From Warburgia ugandensis (Eukaryota; Streptophyta; Magnoliopsida; Canellales; Canellaceae), in assembly GCA_035236585.1 (NCBI GenBank), contig CP141137.1, positions 8,014,327 through 8,078,326 of the forward strand: a DNA stretch of 64,000 bases, written 5' to 3'. The notes below the pieces were generated by a model. It was not told the DNA's origin, made no database searches, and was given only the letters and a program-made list of their open reading frames with translations. Each line of letters opens with the position of its first letter. Within the stretch, counting starts at the first letter, position 1. A program made the translations under genes and the position numbers. Positions 20,865 to 31,712 of the stretch are shown piece after piece.

Positions 20865-22030
20865 ACATCGCCAAAAATTTTAGTAATTCTGTCAGCAAAG
20901 AAGCGAGCAGTCGAGTTCTCAAACATCCTAGTTTGAAACTTTGGGATGCCAGGGAGCAGTCCACCAAATTCACCCCACATGGAGACAGCCAATGGAACCT
21001 TCTCAACAACGAGGCTTGTTGTTTGATGGTAAGCAAATTGAGCTCTGGGCAATCCTTGACTTTAGTCAAAAGTTGAATGGCGAACCGTTTGTTAAGAATC
21101 TTGTGAGCCTTATCATCCACATGAAAGAGAATCCTCTCTTTCACTTGCCATCTGACATGGACATGCTTTGGGGACACTTTTGAACTCTCTAAAATCTTGA
21201 AAAAGGCTTTTGAGCTCATGGATAAAAGATTTAAGATTCCTATCTGTGTGATGGCAGATCATCACAATGGGTACAAGAATCTCAAGCAAATTGTGAGACT
21301 GTAATTGGGATAGTAACTCAGTGCTGTCTGAGCCAAATTACCAATAAGCAAAGAGACCAATACTTCCCAAACCTTGCGCCCAAGATCAATTCCAAGGTCA
21401 GAGATAGCATTGTGGAGCTCTTTGATAGCCTTCCTTTCTTTGACGATGATTAACATGTTTGTGGGTGCTGATGTCAAACATGGTTCTCAATGAAGAGCTG
21501 AAGTGGCCTCAGAAAGGCAGTTGAGTCAGATGGGTACTCGCCAACCATCACATTGGTAGTGACGGAAAAGCGCCATCAGATAAGGCTTTCCCTATGGATG
21601 AGAACCAATGTGGCAGGATTGGTAATGTCCCTCCAGGAACTGTTGTGGACAGTAATCGTTCACCAGAAGAGTATGATTTCTATCTTTGCAGGTATAATGG
21701 CCTCAAGGGAACTAGCAAGCCAACCCATTATCATGTTCTCTTTGATCAAGCATGGGTTTTCATCAGATGAAATGCAGCAGATGACATATAACCTCTGTTA
21801 TACATTTCCCATTGCACGAAACTGGTTTCATAGGTTCCACCAGGGTACTATGCTGACCCGGTCACATATAGGGGGTGGCTCTACTATGAACCATTGGTGG
21901 GTACTCATCACCAGCTTCAACATGGTCACGGTCTCCTTGCTCATCATCATCACCGCCTCCTTTCAATCACTTCATTTTTCCCAAGGTATACAGCGACATT
22001 GAGAATCTGATGTACTTGAGTGCAGTTGAT
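20865..22030 (+). pseudogene. AGO pseudogene: MID and PIWI remnants
   Basis: Readings in order are NFSNSVSKEASSRVLKHPSL, QWNLLNNEA, KQIELWAILDFSQKLN, RFKIPICVMADHHNGYKN, GIVTQCCLSQITNK, NSKVRDSIVELFDSLPFFDD, MFVGADVKHGSQ, TLVVTEKRHQIR-like, NQCGRIGNVPPGTVVDS, EEYDFYLCRYNGLKGTSKPT, HYHVLFDQAWVF, NLCYTFP, and FPKVYSDIENLMYL. These follow MID-PIWI of plant AGOs. The first catalytic Asp (GADV) is readable. Frames shift repeatedly and several stops occur, so the domain cannot be produced. The reading reaches the usual C-terminal end near 22010. Confidence 0.85.
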
Positions 22031-22084
22031 GCACGTCCAGGATACCAAATCACCACACTGAGTTCAGCACTAGTTTAGAATTGT

Positions 22085-22265
22085 TTCTGTAAAGAAGTTT
22101 GTTGTTTAAGTTAATCAGGTAGCAGCTATGACGGACTTTTGAGTACTTGGGCAAATATCTTGCAGTTTGTTTGAAGAAGCTTGTTGTTTGAATCATTCAT
22201 GTGGCAGATATGACTATTTGAGTTTGTTGTGGACAAATATCTTTCAGTTTCACTCAGTCTAGTAT
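22085..22265. repeat. Short tandem duplication behind the AGO pseudogene
   Basis: Two copies of roughly 85 bp share GAAG-TTGTTGTTTAA/GAA-T and GGCAGATATGAC-type blocks, ending in AAATATCTTGCAG or AAATATCTTTCAG. It lies in what would be the 3' untranslated region. Confidence 0.55.
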
Positions 22266-22454
22266 ATCAAAAGAGCTGTAGAAATAGTTTTAAGAGGCGA
22301 CGAGACTTGAATAACTGACTGTTAGAAAACAGGAAAATGTTGGACAACATATGCACATTTACTAGCTTTCCATATGTGCTAGATCATAATGCGTAAATGC
22401 AGTAGGAGAGGCATCAGTTTTTGCATTCCTGGGGGAAACTCATGTTAACAGAGG

Positions 22455-22590
22455 TTGGTAGCGTCCTCTGCTCCTATCCATTCCGATGGATTGCCTGCGG
22501 TGCCCTCCCAGAAAGCATGAAGGTTTTAGTTCTTCTATCCATTCGAATCAATTGCCTGCAGTGCCAGCCCAGAAAGCATGAGGGATTGAG
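22455..22590. repeat. Tandem duplication of about 70 bp
   Basis: CTATCCATTCCGATGGATTG...CCCAGAAAGCATGAAGG recurs as CTATCCATTCGAATCAATTG...CCCAGAAAGCATGAGGG. No coding sense was seen. Confidence 0.55.
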
Positions 22591-22790
22591 TTCAGAGATT
22601 CTGGACCTCTACATCGTCTTATGCCAATTTGTTACGTTTTGTTCTTTGGGCTTTTCCTTTCCACCAGCATTTGCGCCAGTGTCCATAAATTGCTCCAATG
22701 GACCAAAACAATGCTGGTTAAAGTTATCTCATGTGGGAATTGTATTGTTAACTACTAAGCAAGGCAGTTGGGTGATCTGAAGTTTTTGAC

Positions 22791-22982
22791 AAAAAAAATA
22801 AAGGGCAGCCCCGGTACACGAAGCTCCTGCATATGCAGGCTCCACAAAAGGGGCAGATTACAAGGGTTAATAGTACTCAGCCTTACTTTGCATTTTGCAA
22901 GAGGTTGTTTCTACGCCTTGAACCCGTGACCTCAAGGTCACACGACGACAACTCTACCATTGCACTAAGACTCCCCTTCTTT
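22791..22982 (-). mobile_element. Au SINE, full length
   Basis: On the minus strand it starts GGGGAGTCTTAGTGCAATGG (box A), then GGTCACGGGTTCAAGGC (box B), then the TTGCAAAATGCA block, and ends GGGGCTGCCCTTT with a T run. AGTTTTTGAC (22781-22790) and AGTGTTTGAC (22983-22992) form an almost perfect target duplication. Confidence 0.85.
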
Positions 22983-22992
22983 AGTGTTTGAC

Positions 22993-23779
22993 CAAGAATT
23001 GATATGGATCACAATGCGTGTTTGGGAAACTTGAAACTTAATTTAATCGTTCTTTATTGTATTCTAGAATAGTTCATCACAAAAAACTGGCAAATTTAAT
23101 TTGTGAAATATTCTGAAATTCAATAAAAATAATTATAACCAGTTTTGTGCGAGTTTTCTAGAATACAATAAAATAATAATCCAGTCTTCCAAACATCCAT
23201 AACACTTTACAGAGCAGTCTTGTTCCACCGCACGGCTGTTTGCAGTCATTTGACTGAAGTGTTCTTTGAATCCTTTGAGCAGGTAGACTCGAGGGAAATG
23301 CTAATCGGAACTCCAAATAAGAGCTTCCATAGGTCACAAATGATGGAGCCACCTTTGGATGATTCCACTCGTTCATCTAATTGCTCTGGCTTTGTCTAAT
23401 AGCTAAGAAAATATGAAGATTGATGATTCTAGTATTTGAGAAGTTCTCTTTTCTTTTTAAAAGAAAACAGTTTTTAGGATCCTAAAATTCTCTCAAAAAG
23501 TCATTGGAAAAAAGTTCAAAAGATATCAAGCATCAGTTGATTTGATCCTTTGATGAAGACATTTTGGGGCAAGAAAGCTGAAAAGACATCAAACACCAGT
23601 TGATCTGATCCTTTGAACAATACATTTTGGAATGTGACAAGAAGATTTTGTGTCCTTAGATTACAGCCCCATAACTAGTTAAACATGAAAAATATGAACA
23701 GTGAAAATGAGCATCCTTTTCAAGTAAATAAGTAATTATGAAAAATATCTTAAATCCTCTATTTCCAGTGGAAAGAACA
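22993..23779. other. Intergenic, nothing recognised
   Basis: AT-rich sequence. An imperfect short repeat (AACACCAGTTGATCTGATCC versus AAGCATCAGTTGATTTGATCC) occurs near 23525 and 23590. No gene. Confidence 0.4.
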
Positions 23780-24300
23780 AATGATGTTCTAGTTTCTAAG
23801 AGGATGGAATGCGACTAGTTGGGCACAAGATTGTTGACTTTCACCCACAAAATGGCTTGACTTTTAATAGAGAAACAAAGAGGAGTTTATTTCCAAAGGG
23901 ACTAGAGGATCACAGCAAACAAAGATTTTCAAAGGACTGCCTTAAGTTTAGAGTTGGGAATGGAGGACCACTAGCAATTAAGGTCTTTAACTGAGTTTGG
24001 GCATGCCCACCTAAAGTAAAATAGATCGAGGAATCAACTCCAAACCTGAGATGCAAGGGACAAGAAACCATAATATGATCAAAAGTTTCAAAGGTAGATT
24101 TACAAAAAAGAAGCATCTAGTAGTGATAAGTCCCTTCTTTGAAGACCTTCAGCTAAGAGGACCTTATATGAACAATAGTGCAATTAAAAGAGAGGAAACT
24201 AGGGACTGCAAGGAAGGACCAAGCACAGTGAAAGGGTTGAGGATTAGCTATGAAAGTGAAAAAGAAAAGACTCCACAATGAAAACAGCTAGAGGAATTGG
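23780..24300 (-). mobile_element. L1-type LINE scrap with zf-RVT-like segment
   Basis: Minus-strand reading near 24100 gives FCKSTFETFDHIMVSCPLHL, which resembles the zinc-binding region after plant L1 reverse transcriptases (Cys, then Glu-Thr-x-x-His, then Cys). Only a short stretch is readable. Limits are approximate. A gene carrying the same domain is the alternative. Confidence 0.45.
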
Positions 24301-24645
24301 GGCACCAACTCTTCCAAAGCTATGATTTTTTAACAATTTTTACTCTAAGATAATACCTTTTGAATTTCCTGTTGCATTTTTTGTTGGCCATCAATTGATA
24401 CCATGCAGCCTGAAAAGAGAGTTATAATATCCGTAAACTTTCACTCTTAAAAACTAATCAGGTATGTCTTCTTCTCTCTCATCAAATACTTGAAAGAAAC
24501 TCTCTCCCTAGGGCAATTAGCACCCCTGAGATTCTAAGAAATCAACTTCAATGATCAACAAAGATTTTCTATGAAACTCAATTTGACATGTTAAATTCTA
24601 GAGGAGGTGAAAAATTTTCTGGCTTATTCTTCTCCCAGTTCAAAG

Positions 24646-24820
24646 GATAAAAGGTAGCCCCGGTGCACAAAGCATATGTGGGGTCTGGAGAAGGGGCGGA
24701 CACAAGGGTTTATAGTATGCAGCCTTGCCTTACATTTTTGTAGGAGGCTGTTTCCATGCCTTGAACCTGTGACCTCAAGGTCACATGACGACAACTTTAC
24801 CATTGCACCAAAACTCCCCT
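24646..24820 (-). mobile_element. Au SINE with perfect 13-bp target duplication
   Basis: The minus strand has the tRNA-like head (box B GGTTCAAGGC), the TGCAAAAATG-type block (slightly altered) and the end GGGGCTACC. TCCCAGTTCAAAG flanks it exactly at 24633-24645 and 24821-24833. Intact duplications suggest a fairly recent insertion. Confidence 0.85.
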
Positions 24821-25085
24821 TCCCAGTTCAAAGAATATGGCTTTTATGCTTCCTACAACTCTAAATCTTTGCTGGCATCCTTCTAAGAATGGTTTCTCTA
24901 CTTTTGTGGAATTGTTTCGAAGAACAACCTTAAAGGGGAGAAGGGACTAAGACAATAAGCAATTTCCTTCACTTCCTGAGGTCTCTTATTATGACGTCTC
25001 TCTTTGAGATTAAGCTTAGGTGCAGCGAGGAATGCTTAGGATTTATTCACTTAACTCTAGACATTTAGAGATTCCACCTTTAAAA

Positions 25086-25205
25086 CAGTTGTCCTCGTGT
25101 GACCTTGAAGTCATGGATTCAAAACGTGAAAATAGTTTCTATTGACTTTTGCAGTCCACCTCTTCCCCCAACCCCACATACACGGAGCTTTGTGGATCGG
25201 GATGC
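25086..25205 (+). mobile_element. Au SINE, degenerate
   Basis: CGTGTGACCTTGAAGTCATG with GGATTCAAAACGTG (box B-like), then CCACCTCTTCCCCCAACCCC and ACGGAGCTTTGTG follow the Au order. The central part is shortened. Confidence 0.6.
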
Positions 25206-25841
25206 CAAATGACGATTTCCGTGACTACGTTCCCATTTTCCTCTATTCTTCCTTTTCTGCCTCTGGTCCAAGTTTTTGGGACAATAACCATGTCCCTATC
25301 CGAAGTCTCCCAACACTTAATACTTAATGAAATTACACCATTGAAGCCTCGATTGAAGTTCTAAAATCTATAACGCTTCACCTCCAATTCTTCCATCTAA
25401 GTTTGTTTCCAGTATAAAGGCATCCAATAATCCTCTTTGCAAACTTCAATTGGGTCGCCTCAAATTGACCTTCAATTTTCCCTGACTTAGAGGACTCGTA
25501 TTGAGAGGATCCTGACAAGTTCCCTTCAGATTAGCATGCAGGAGATCCCAAATTTGTTTCCCACTCTGATATTTCCTCTTTATCTCCCATTTGATCCAAG
25601 TTCCTGAAACTTGCCTACAACTGAGAGGATTCAGAGCCAGTTGGAGGTACTAATGATGTCCACAGTAATAGTACCGAAATTGGTTTCGGAAGAGATCTGA
25701 TGAAGCTTCGGTTAACCAAAATTTGTAAGCTCCATGGAGTGCTCTAGACAAGCCATTCTCCATCTATAAACATCAACGTCCAAACATAAAACGTGACTTT
25801 CATCGGCATAGAAGGGAAAATGGGATCTGAAATTTCTTTGT
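25206..25841. other. Intergenic, unidentified
   Basis: No known element. On the minus strand short protein-like runs appear (TFYVWTLMFIDGEWLV near 25790), but they break up quickly and match no family I know. Confidence 0.35.
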
Positions 25842-25984
25842 AAAGGCCAGTCCAGGTGCACGAAGCTCCTGCATACATGGGTCTATGGGAGGGGGTGGAT
25901 ATCAAGGGTCAATAATAAGCAGCCTTAAACCCATGACCTCAAGGTCACACGATGATAAATCTACCATTGCCCCAAAGCTCCCCT
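25842..25984 (-). mobile_element. Au SINE, internally shortened
   Basis: Plus-strand order is AAAGGCCAGTCCAGGTGCACG to CCATGACCTCAAGGTCACAC to CTACCATTGCCCC, the reverse of the Au SINE. The TTGCAAAATG block is missing. Confidence 0.65.
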
Positions 25985-26071
25985 TCAAATAAGATAAATA
26001 GCTTATATCTAAATAATAATAAAAAATAATTCTGTAGAAGATTGTTGCAGATGAGTGTTTCCTGTACAGGG

Positions 26072-26240
26072 CCATCCATAAATTACTTGAAAGGTCTAGT
26101 TCGGATCTGGAGAAGAGAGGGACCACAAAGGGCCTATAATATGCAGGTTTACCTAGTATTTTTAAGAAGCTGTTTCTACGCCTCGAACCCATGACCTCTA
26201 GGTCACACGCCACCACTCAACCGTCAAGTCAAGGCTACCC
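26072..26240 (-). mobile_element. Au SINE, strongly diverged
   Basis: GAAGAGAGGGACCACAAAGG, AAGCTGTTTCTACGCC, CGAACCCATGACCTCTAGGT keep the Au order in reverse. The 3' end and box A are poorly preserved. Confidence 0.5.
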
Positions 26241-27236
26241 GTCAAACTACTTAAAAACTAAATAATTTAGATATCCTACACAAGTGTGTCCAACTTGGAT
26301 TTGTCCAACATACATTTTTATGTCTGTCCATCGTATAACAAAGAGCCATGTGTTTGACCATACCAACATGAGACACGTTGGTGGGATGAGCATTTGGTGA
26401 GCCAACGACTATCACTAGTAACTCCAAAGCTAAACTCCAATCTGTACGAACACAATAACATTTTTTACTAAACGTAAGTCAGAAAATTGGTAACTTAGAT
26501 CCAAAACAGACCCTAAAGGTCACTTGACCACAACATGCTTGCCGACAATTGTGTGAACTCATGTTTGTTGACCAAATCGCCTGTGCCCATGAAGTGGGAA
26601 TTTATGGTACAAAGACAATGTTAATGGTACGTACAGTGACTCTAGCCGCGTCTCAGAATAGGAGGAATGCTAGATGGACGCTCCTTGTCGGCCATTCTAG
26701 TCGATTTGACTGTGGCCCTCCTCACCTGTGAAAGGAATCCAGACCAAGTGTTGGGCTTCACCCCTTAATTTCTTAGCGGATTTCTAGAGCCTCAAGATTG
26801 CGGGTACCAAAAACCTAACTGCTAAAATCTCATGAATGGTATTGTATTTTTTCTAATGCCGTTCATATTTTAGTTCAATGGGCGTATTAGAGAGGGTTCC
26901 ATTGGATAAGATTTTTAGTACCTGCCTATCTTGAATTGCTGGATTAGATTACTTAAAAAATCAAGGGATGAGACCCAACAAGTGAGCGAACTCCTTCCAT
27001 ACTTTTTGAGCGTCGACTCGTATTGGGGACTCGTATCACAATGCATTCAATCAGATTCTTTCATAGATAAGACTGCCACTGTAGTTCCTCGAATAGAAGC
27101 AGCGCAGTTGGACAGCTAAGAGCCCCAAAGTTGGCCCAAGATTAATAGAAACAATGCATCACAGATTCTCTTATATATAAACTGGACGATTCAGAGCTTC
27201 ACAAAAAATGGTACAAAAATTTCAGGCGGTTAGGTT
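26241..27236. other. Intergenic, nothing recognised
   Basis: No gene-like frame of convincing quality and no repeat family recognised. Confidence 0.4.
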
Positions 27237-27390
27237 GCTTGGTGCACGAAGCTCCCAATGGGTTCGGAAAAGGAGCAGACCATAAAGGAGCTGGGTACGC
27301 TGGTTGCAGAAAAGGAGTGAACCACAAAGAGTATATAGTATACTGCCTTATCTTATTTTCTTGCAATAGACTGATTCCATGCCTCTAACC
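27237..27390 (-). mobile_element. Au SINE, diverged with internal duplication
   Basis: GGTGCACGAAGCTCCC, then two GAAAAGGAG-(T/C)-ACCA-AAAG blocks, TAGTATACTGCC, TTGCAATAGACTGATTCCATGCC. The doubled middle block suggests a local duplication. Confidence 0.5.
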
Positions 27391-27990
27391 CATGACTTGA
27401 TGCTAAGGGCTTCCCTCCTATGTTAAGGCTGGATAGTCAGGTTCAACCCATTGGGTTAAAACTTGCAAATGAGTTACACTTCATAATGGAGAATTTAGTT
27501 TTGAGTCACCGCATCGGTCAGGACAGAAAATTCAAAGTTTTGATAAAATATTGGCTATATGGGCCAATATATCACATTCAAGAGGTACTAACCTTTGGTG
27601 ACTGACAAGTTGTTCTTGAAAAAGTTCGGAGAAGTATTTTATGGAAGCAAAATGGTGCCCTCTTGTGCATTGTGTCATACACAGTGAAGGCAATGTTGTT
27701 TGTGGTTGATTTATTAGCCAGTGGGACTGTTCCACAGCAAGAAAGCCACATAGGAGTACATGATACTTCGGTGGGGTTGAGCCAAGCCTCAAGGCAGACA
27801 GATTGGGCTTTACTAGAGCCCGACATTAGTTACCAAAAGAATAAAAGAAGCTTCAGAGATGAAATATATATAAAGCCTCAAAAATTAGAGGGCCTGTGAA
27901 CATCCAAACAAGGCACAGCTTGTCTAACATAGGACTCAAAAATGAATGGTTAAGGTAAAAAAAGGCTTAAAGATATAAGTGTCAATTTTG

Positions 27991-28170
27991 AAGGGGAGTC
28001 TTGGTGCAACGGTAAAAGTTGTCGTCATTTGACCTTGAGGTCGTGGGTTCAAGACGTGGAATCAACCTCTTGCAAAATGCAAGGTAAAGTTGCCTACTAT
28101 AGGCCTTTGTGGTCCACCCCTTCCCCGGACCCCACATAGGCGGGAGCTTCATGCACCAGGGCTGCCCTTT
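27991..28170 (+). mobile_element. Au SINE, full length, 18-bp target duplication
   Basis: It runs AAGGGGAGTCTTGGTGCAAC (box A) to GTGGGTTCAAGACG (box B) to TTGCAAAATGCAAGG to GGGCTGCCCTTT. ATATAAGTGTCAATTTTG (27973-27990) and ATATAAGTGTCAGTTTTG (28171-28188) flank it with one difference. Confidence 0.9.
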
Positions 28171-28399
28171 ATATAAGTGTCAGTTTTGACAGAAAATTGA
28201 TAGAAATTGATCTCTTGATAGAAAAGAATTCTCCACGATCAATGTTTTAGGATGCTAAGCGTGGAAATTTTCATTTTTCATAGAAATCAAATTTTGTCCA
28301 TTTCCTACCTACCAAACAAGCCATAAAGGTATTGTCATAGTGAATAGCTGATTAGATTACAAATTATGTGCAATACAAAAGATAATAGAAGAATCTTAA

Positions 28400-29215
28400 A
28401 TTTGAAAAAAAGTTGGCAAGGGAGGAAGTCTTAAAATTCGGAATATATGAAAAAGAGAGAGCAAAAAGTTAGAAAGAAGTCAAAGTGATCATCAAGTTCC
28501 TTCTCATCCTAGAGAAGCAATGTTTCATTGGTGAATTTGAGTGTTGATGATTGCCAGGTTGATGAATTATTAGAGATCGAATGGAAGATTAAAAAAATAT
28601 AGATTTATCGATTCTTGCTTTGATATATAGTTATTCTCTCTCTTAGAGTTTGCCTATTTTAGTATCACTCTTCAAGTGTTCTTATATTTGTGAAAAGGTT
28701 ATAGGGTTTACCCTTTTTGGCATTACTCTTATTGTAGGGTTCTAGGCTTATAAAGTTCTTCTTTTAAAGGTTATTCTACTTATGAAGATCTCTGGTTATA
28801 GAGTTTGCTCTTTTGGCATCAATCTTGCTCTAGAGTTTCAAACTTGTGAAGTTCTTCTCATTAAAACTCTAATTCTTGATCCATTTTGATCTCAAATCTG
28901 AATTGACTTGAGCTTATGATATTTTATCTCCTTAAAGAGTTATTGTAATTTGAAGAGAGATTTTGAAACCTTTATTCTTGTGACATTCATATTGGAGACA
29001 AAAGTACAAACAGATTCAGATCATGCATATTAGTTGAGGTACAGATCGAGTTTGGTTTGGTTGAATATCAGAGATAGAGCTACCATATCCTTGCATTTAG
29101 TAGGAGGCTTCAATTATCTTCAAGAAGCAAATTTTGATGTGTGCCTCTAGGCTAAGGTTCATCAGATGAATTGTATGTAAGTTTTCTCTATTTCCAATAG
29201 GTATCACAAAGTTTC
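28400..29215 (+). mobile_element. Possible LTR fossil with primer-binding-like end
   Basis: A T-rich region has internally repeated AGGGTTTACC/GAGTTTGCCC...TTTTGGCAT blocks. It is followed at about 29198 by CCAATAGGTATCACAAAG, which resembles the CCAATTGGTATCAGAGC junction of an LTR with an initiator-Met primer site. No internal genes are readable. It is a weak call. Confidence 0.3.
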
Positions 29216-30042
29216 AATGAACAAATCTCCCCCCTCCATGAGCACAGACTCAGAGAATGTCTTCCAACCTACCAATATACCATTTGAGTATTCTCCCACT
29301 GATGATGGATGTAACAGAATCAAGGCTGCAACATTATCATCATCGCCAAATTTTTATCACTAGTATATACATTCAAAAAGAAAGCAATTAAAAAACTAGA
29401 AAAAAAAATAGAAGGGAAATCAGTCGTTGGAGTTTCAGGAGTAGTTTGAATGTTGTTGCCATTAATACACCTTTACCTGCTACTACTAGTTCGTTGAGTT
29501 TGCTATTCCAAATTTTCTACTTTTAGCTCCAAACCCTCCTTTTGCCGGCTAGGGAAATGAAGATGAAGTAATTGGGGAAGATGGGGTTTTTACTTTTCTT
29601 TTCTTTTCTTTTCTTTTTAAATGGTAAAAGATCAATCAAAGTCCTAGTATGTAGTCCAACTTAGTTTCAACTTAGCACTGTAACCGGCAATCTTTAACGT
29701 TGGGTGCAATTTAAATGCAAGATAAGTTGGGGGTGCAATTGAATGAAATAATAGTCTAGGGTAGAACTAAAGAAAAAAAAAGTCCAAAGGTTTTATATAA
29801 ATTTCTCTAAACAAAATTAAATAAATGTCTAAGCTTCTAAACATAATTACGAAATTACATGTCAAAAAAAGTTTGTCAGCGGAAAAGTCCAAAGACTATA
29901 GAGAATTTGGAAAAAGTTAGAAATTTCTAACCGTATAAAAAAAAAATTTGATGAATAAGTTGGCAGAGATCAAACAATTCAAGCTTAAGATTAAACAGTT
30001 GAAGAAAACTCAAAAAAAAAAAAAATTTGTAAAATGCAGAAG
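29216..30042. other. Intergenic, nothing recognised
   Basis: AT-rich. It includes a TTTTC-type microsatellite near 29594-29618. No gene. Confidence 0.4.
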
Positions 30043-30612
30043 CATGAGTGTTAGCCCCAAAGGTTTCAACATTGATATTCCAAATTATTTTGATGATAAC
30101 AAAGCATTTATACATTTATACTAACAATTATGGTTGAGTATATGTTGAAGCAAATTTTATGAAGGATCAAAAATTGCTACAGGGCTCATGGCACAAGAAG
30201 CAAGCCTCATGCAAGAAAAGTCAAAGAAAGTTAAAATTGAAGACTTGAAGATTTAATTCTCAAAGTTTATTTTTGAGATCATGTGCTTGTATGTATGAAT
30301 GAATATGAATATTAGCAAAGCACACATACACTCATGCATTTCATTATTACATATTTTTTGGCATAAAAAATTAAATTTTTGATCATTTAAAAAATAATAT
30401 TTAACATGATTTAAATTATTTTTTATGATCAAATATTTATTAAATTATGTCACAAAATATTTTTCATGGTTCAAAATATCTATTGATCATGTCATAAAAA
30501 AAATTTGTGCATTGGTTAAAGACATGAAACAATTATTTTTAAGTAATATTGATGATAAATATATATATATATATATATATATAATAAATTTACACTATAT
30601 CTTATTCTTAGT

Positions 30613-31035
30613 GGGGAACATATGATACCAATGCATGCTTATACTTCATGTTGTTGCACATGCTAGTACCTGTCTCATGTGGGGAACATATAACACCACT
30701 AATGCATGCTTGTACTTCATGTTGTTGCACATGCTAGTACTTGTCTCATGTGGAGAACATAGTGGGGAACACATGACACCACTAATGCATACTTGTACTT
30801 CATGTTGTTGCACATGCTAATACTTTTCTCATGTGGGGAACATAGTAGGGAACATATGACACCACTAATGCATACTTGGACTTCATGTTGTTGCACATGC
30901 TAGTACTTGTCTCATGTGGGGAACATAGTAGGGAACATATGACACCACTAATGCATGCTTGTACTTCATGTTGTTACACATGCTAGTACTTATCTAATGT
31001 GGGGAACATATGACACCACTAATGCATGCTTTCAC
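30613..31035. repeat. Minisatellite inside the LTR
   Basis: About six direct copies of 70-86 bp share CACCACTAATGCATGCTTGT, TTCATGTTGTTGCACATGCT and CTCATGTGGGGAACATA. Unit length varies by a duplicated GTGGGGAACA/GTAGGGAACA block. A TA microsatellite (30560-30583) precedes it. Confidence 0.85.
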
Positions 31036-31712
31036 CTCTACTAAGCCTCAAATTGTACTATAAAAGGAACCCTTCACCTCCTCATTTTACATTCATTCAT
31101 TACAAGAGAAATCAAGAGAGATTGAGAGCAAAAATATTCCAGAAAAATCAACCTTGCTACTACCCATATTTCTTTAGAAAAATTCTTTAAGCAGGGTTCT
31201 TCTTGAGTGATCAAAGAGCCATACTTTTGCTACCATTTGCTGAAATTTTCAGAAGCTCTAAACTCCAAAAACTTACTCTAGTTGCTGCCCTTCTCTAGTC
31301 CAGAAAATTTTCTGGCAGTCCCACTTTTGAGTGTTCAAAAAGTGCTATTACTTGTGTTCTTCATTGATATACTTCCCTACCTGCTAATCATACATAAGCT
31401 TATTTTCTTTTGTTAGCAAAGCTCTCTAGATTTATTTTTCTTCTTAAAACTCACTGCCTATTTATTTTGAAGCACATCATTGCACGTTCACAACTTCATA
31501 TTGAGCGTACATAGTCTTGCATATACATATTGCTCATAGCACACTTTGCCAAAATCTTTATATTCTTTCTTGTGTGCAAAAACAGTTAACTATATTGTAG
31601 TATCTATCCTAAAAGAGGATTCATCATACTTAACCTTTATATTCTTATATTTGGTGTTTAAGGTTAGATCACCACATCAAAAGGCCTTGGATTCTTGGTG
31701 TTTAAGGTTGGA

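Larger units (their letters stand above)
8737..22030 (+). pseudogene. ARGONAUTE (AGO2/AGO3-like) pseudogene, overall span
   Basis: All main parts of a plant AGO occur in order on the plus strand: RG-rich N terminus (8746-9057), N domain (10040 onward, repeated), linker/PAZ (19170-19767), and MID and PIWI (20865-22010). Intact AGO2-type proteins bind small RNAs and slice viral RNA. Here the first frame stops after two codons, many frames are shifted, exon 2 is tandemly amplified, and a LINE and a pararetrovirus are inserted, so no full AGO can be made. The AGO2/3 assignment rests on the RG/GG-rich N terminus, the few-exon layout and remembered N-domain wording (ELPTG, KGEDLSPRTY, IPREVFQG). 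AGO7 or another clade is possible. Confidence 0.85.

Noticed and set aside
20839-21219. A 126-residue minus-strand open frame
   Set aside because: The plus strand of the same bases carries the AGO MID-PIWI remnant. The minus frame is its shadow.
30613-31035. CRISPR-like array
   Set aside because: It is a plant minisatellite with 70-86 bp units and no regular spacer pattern, inside an LTR.
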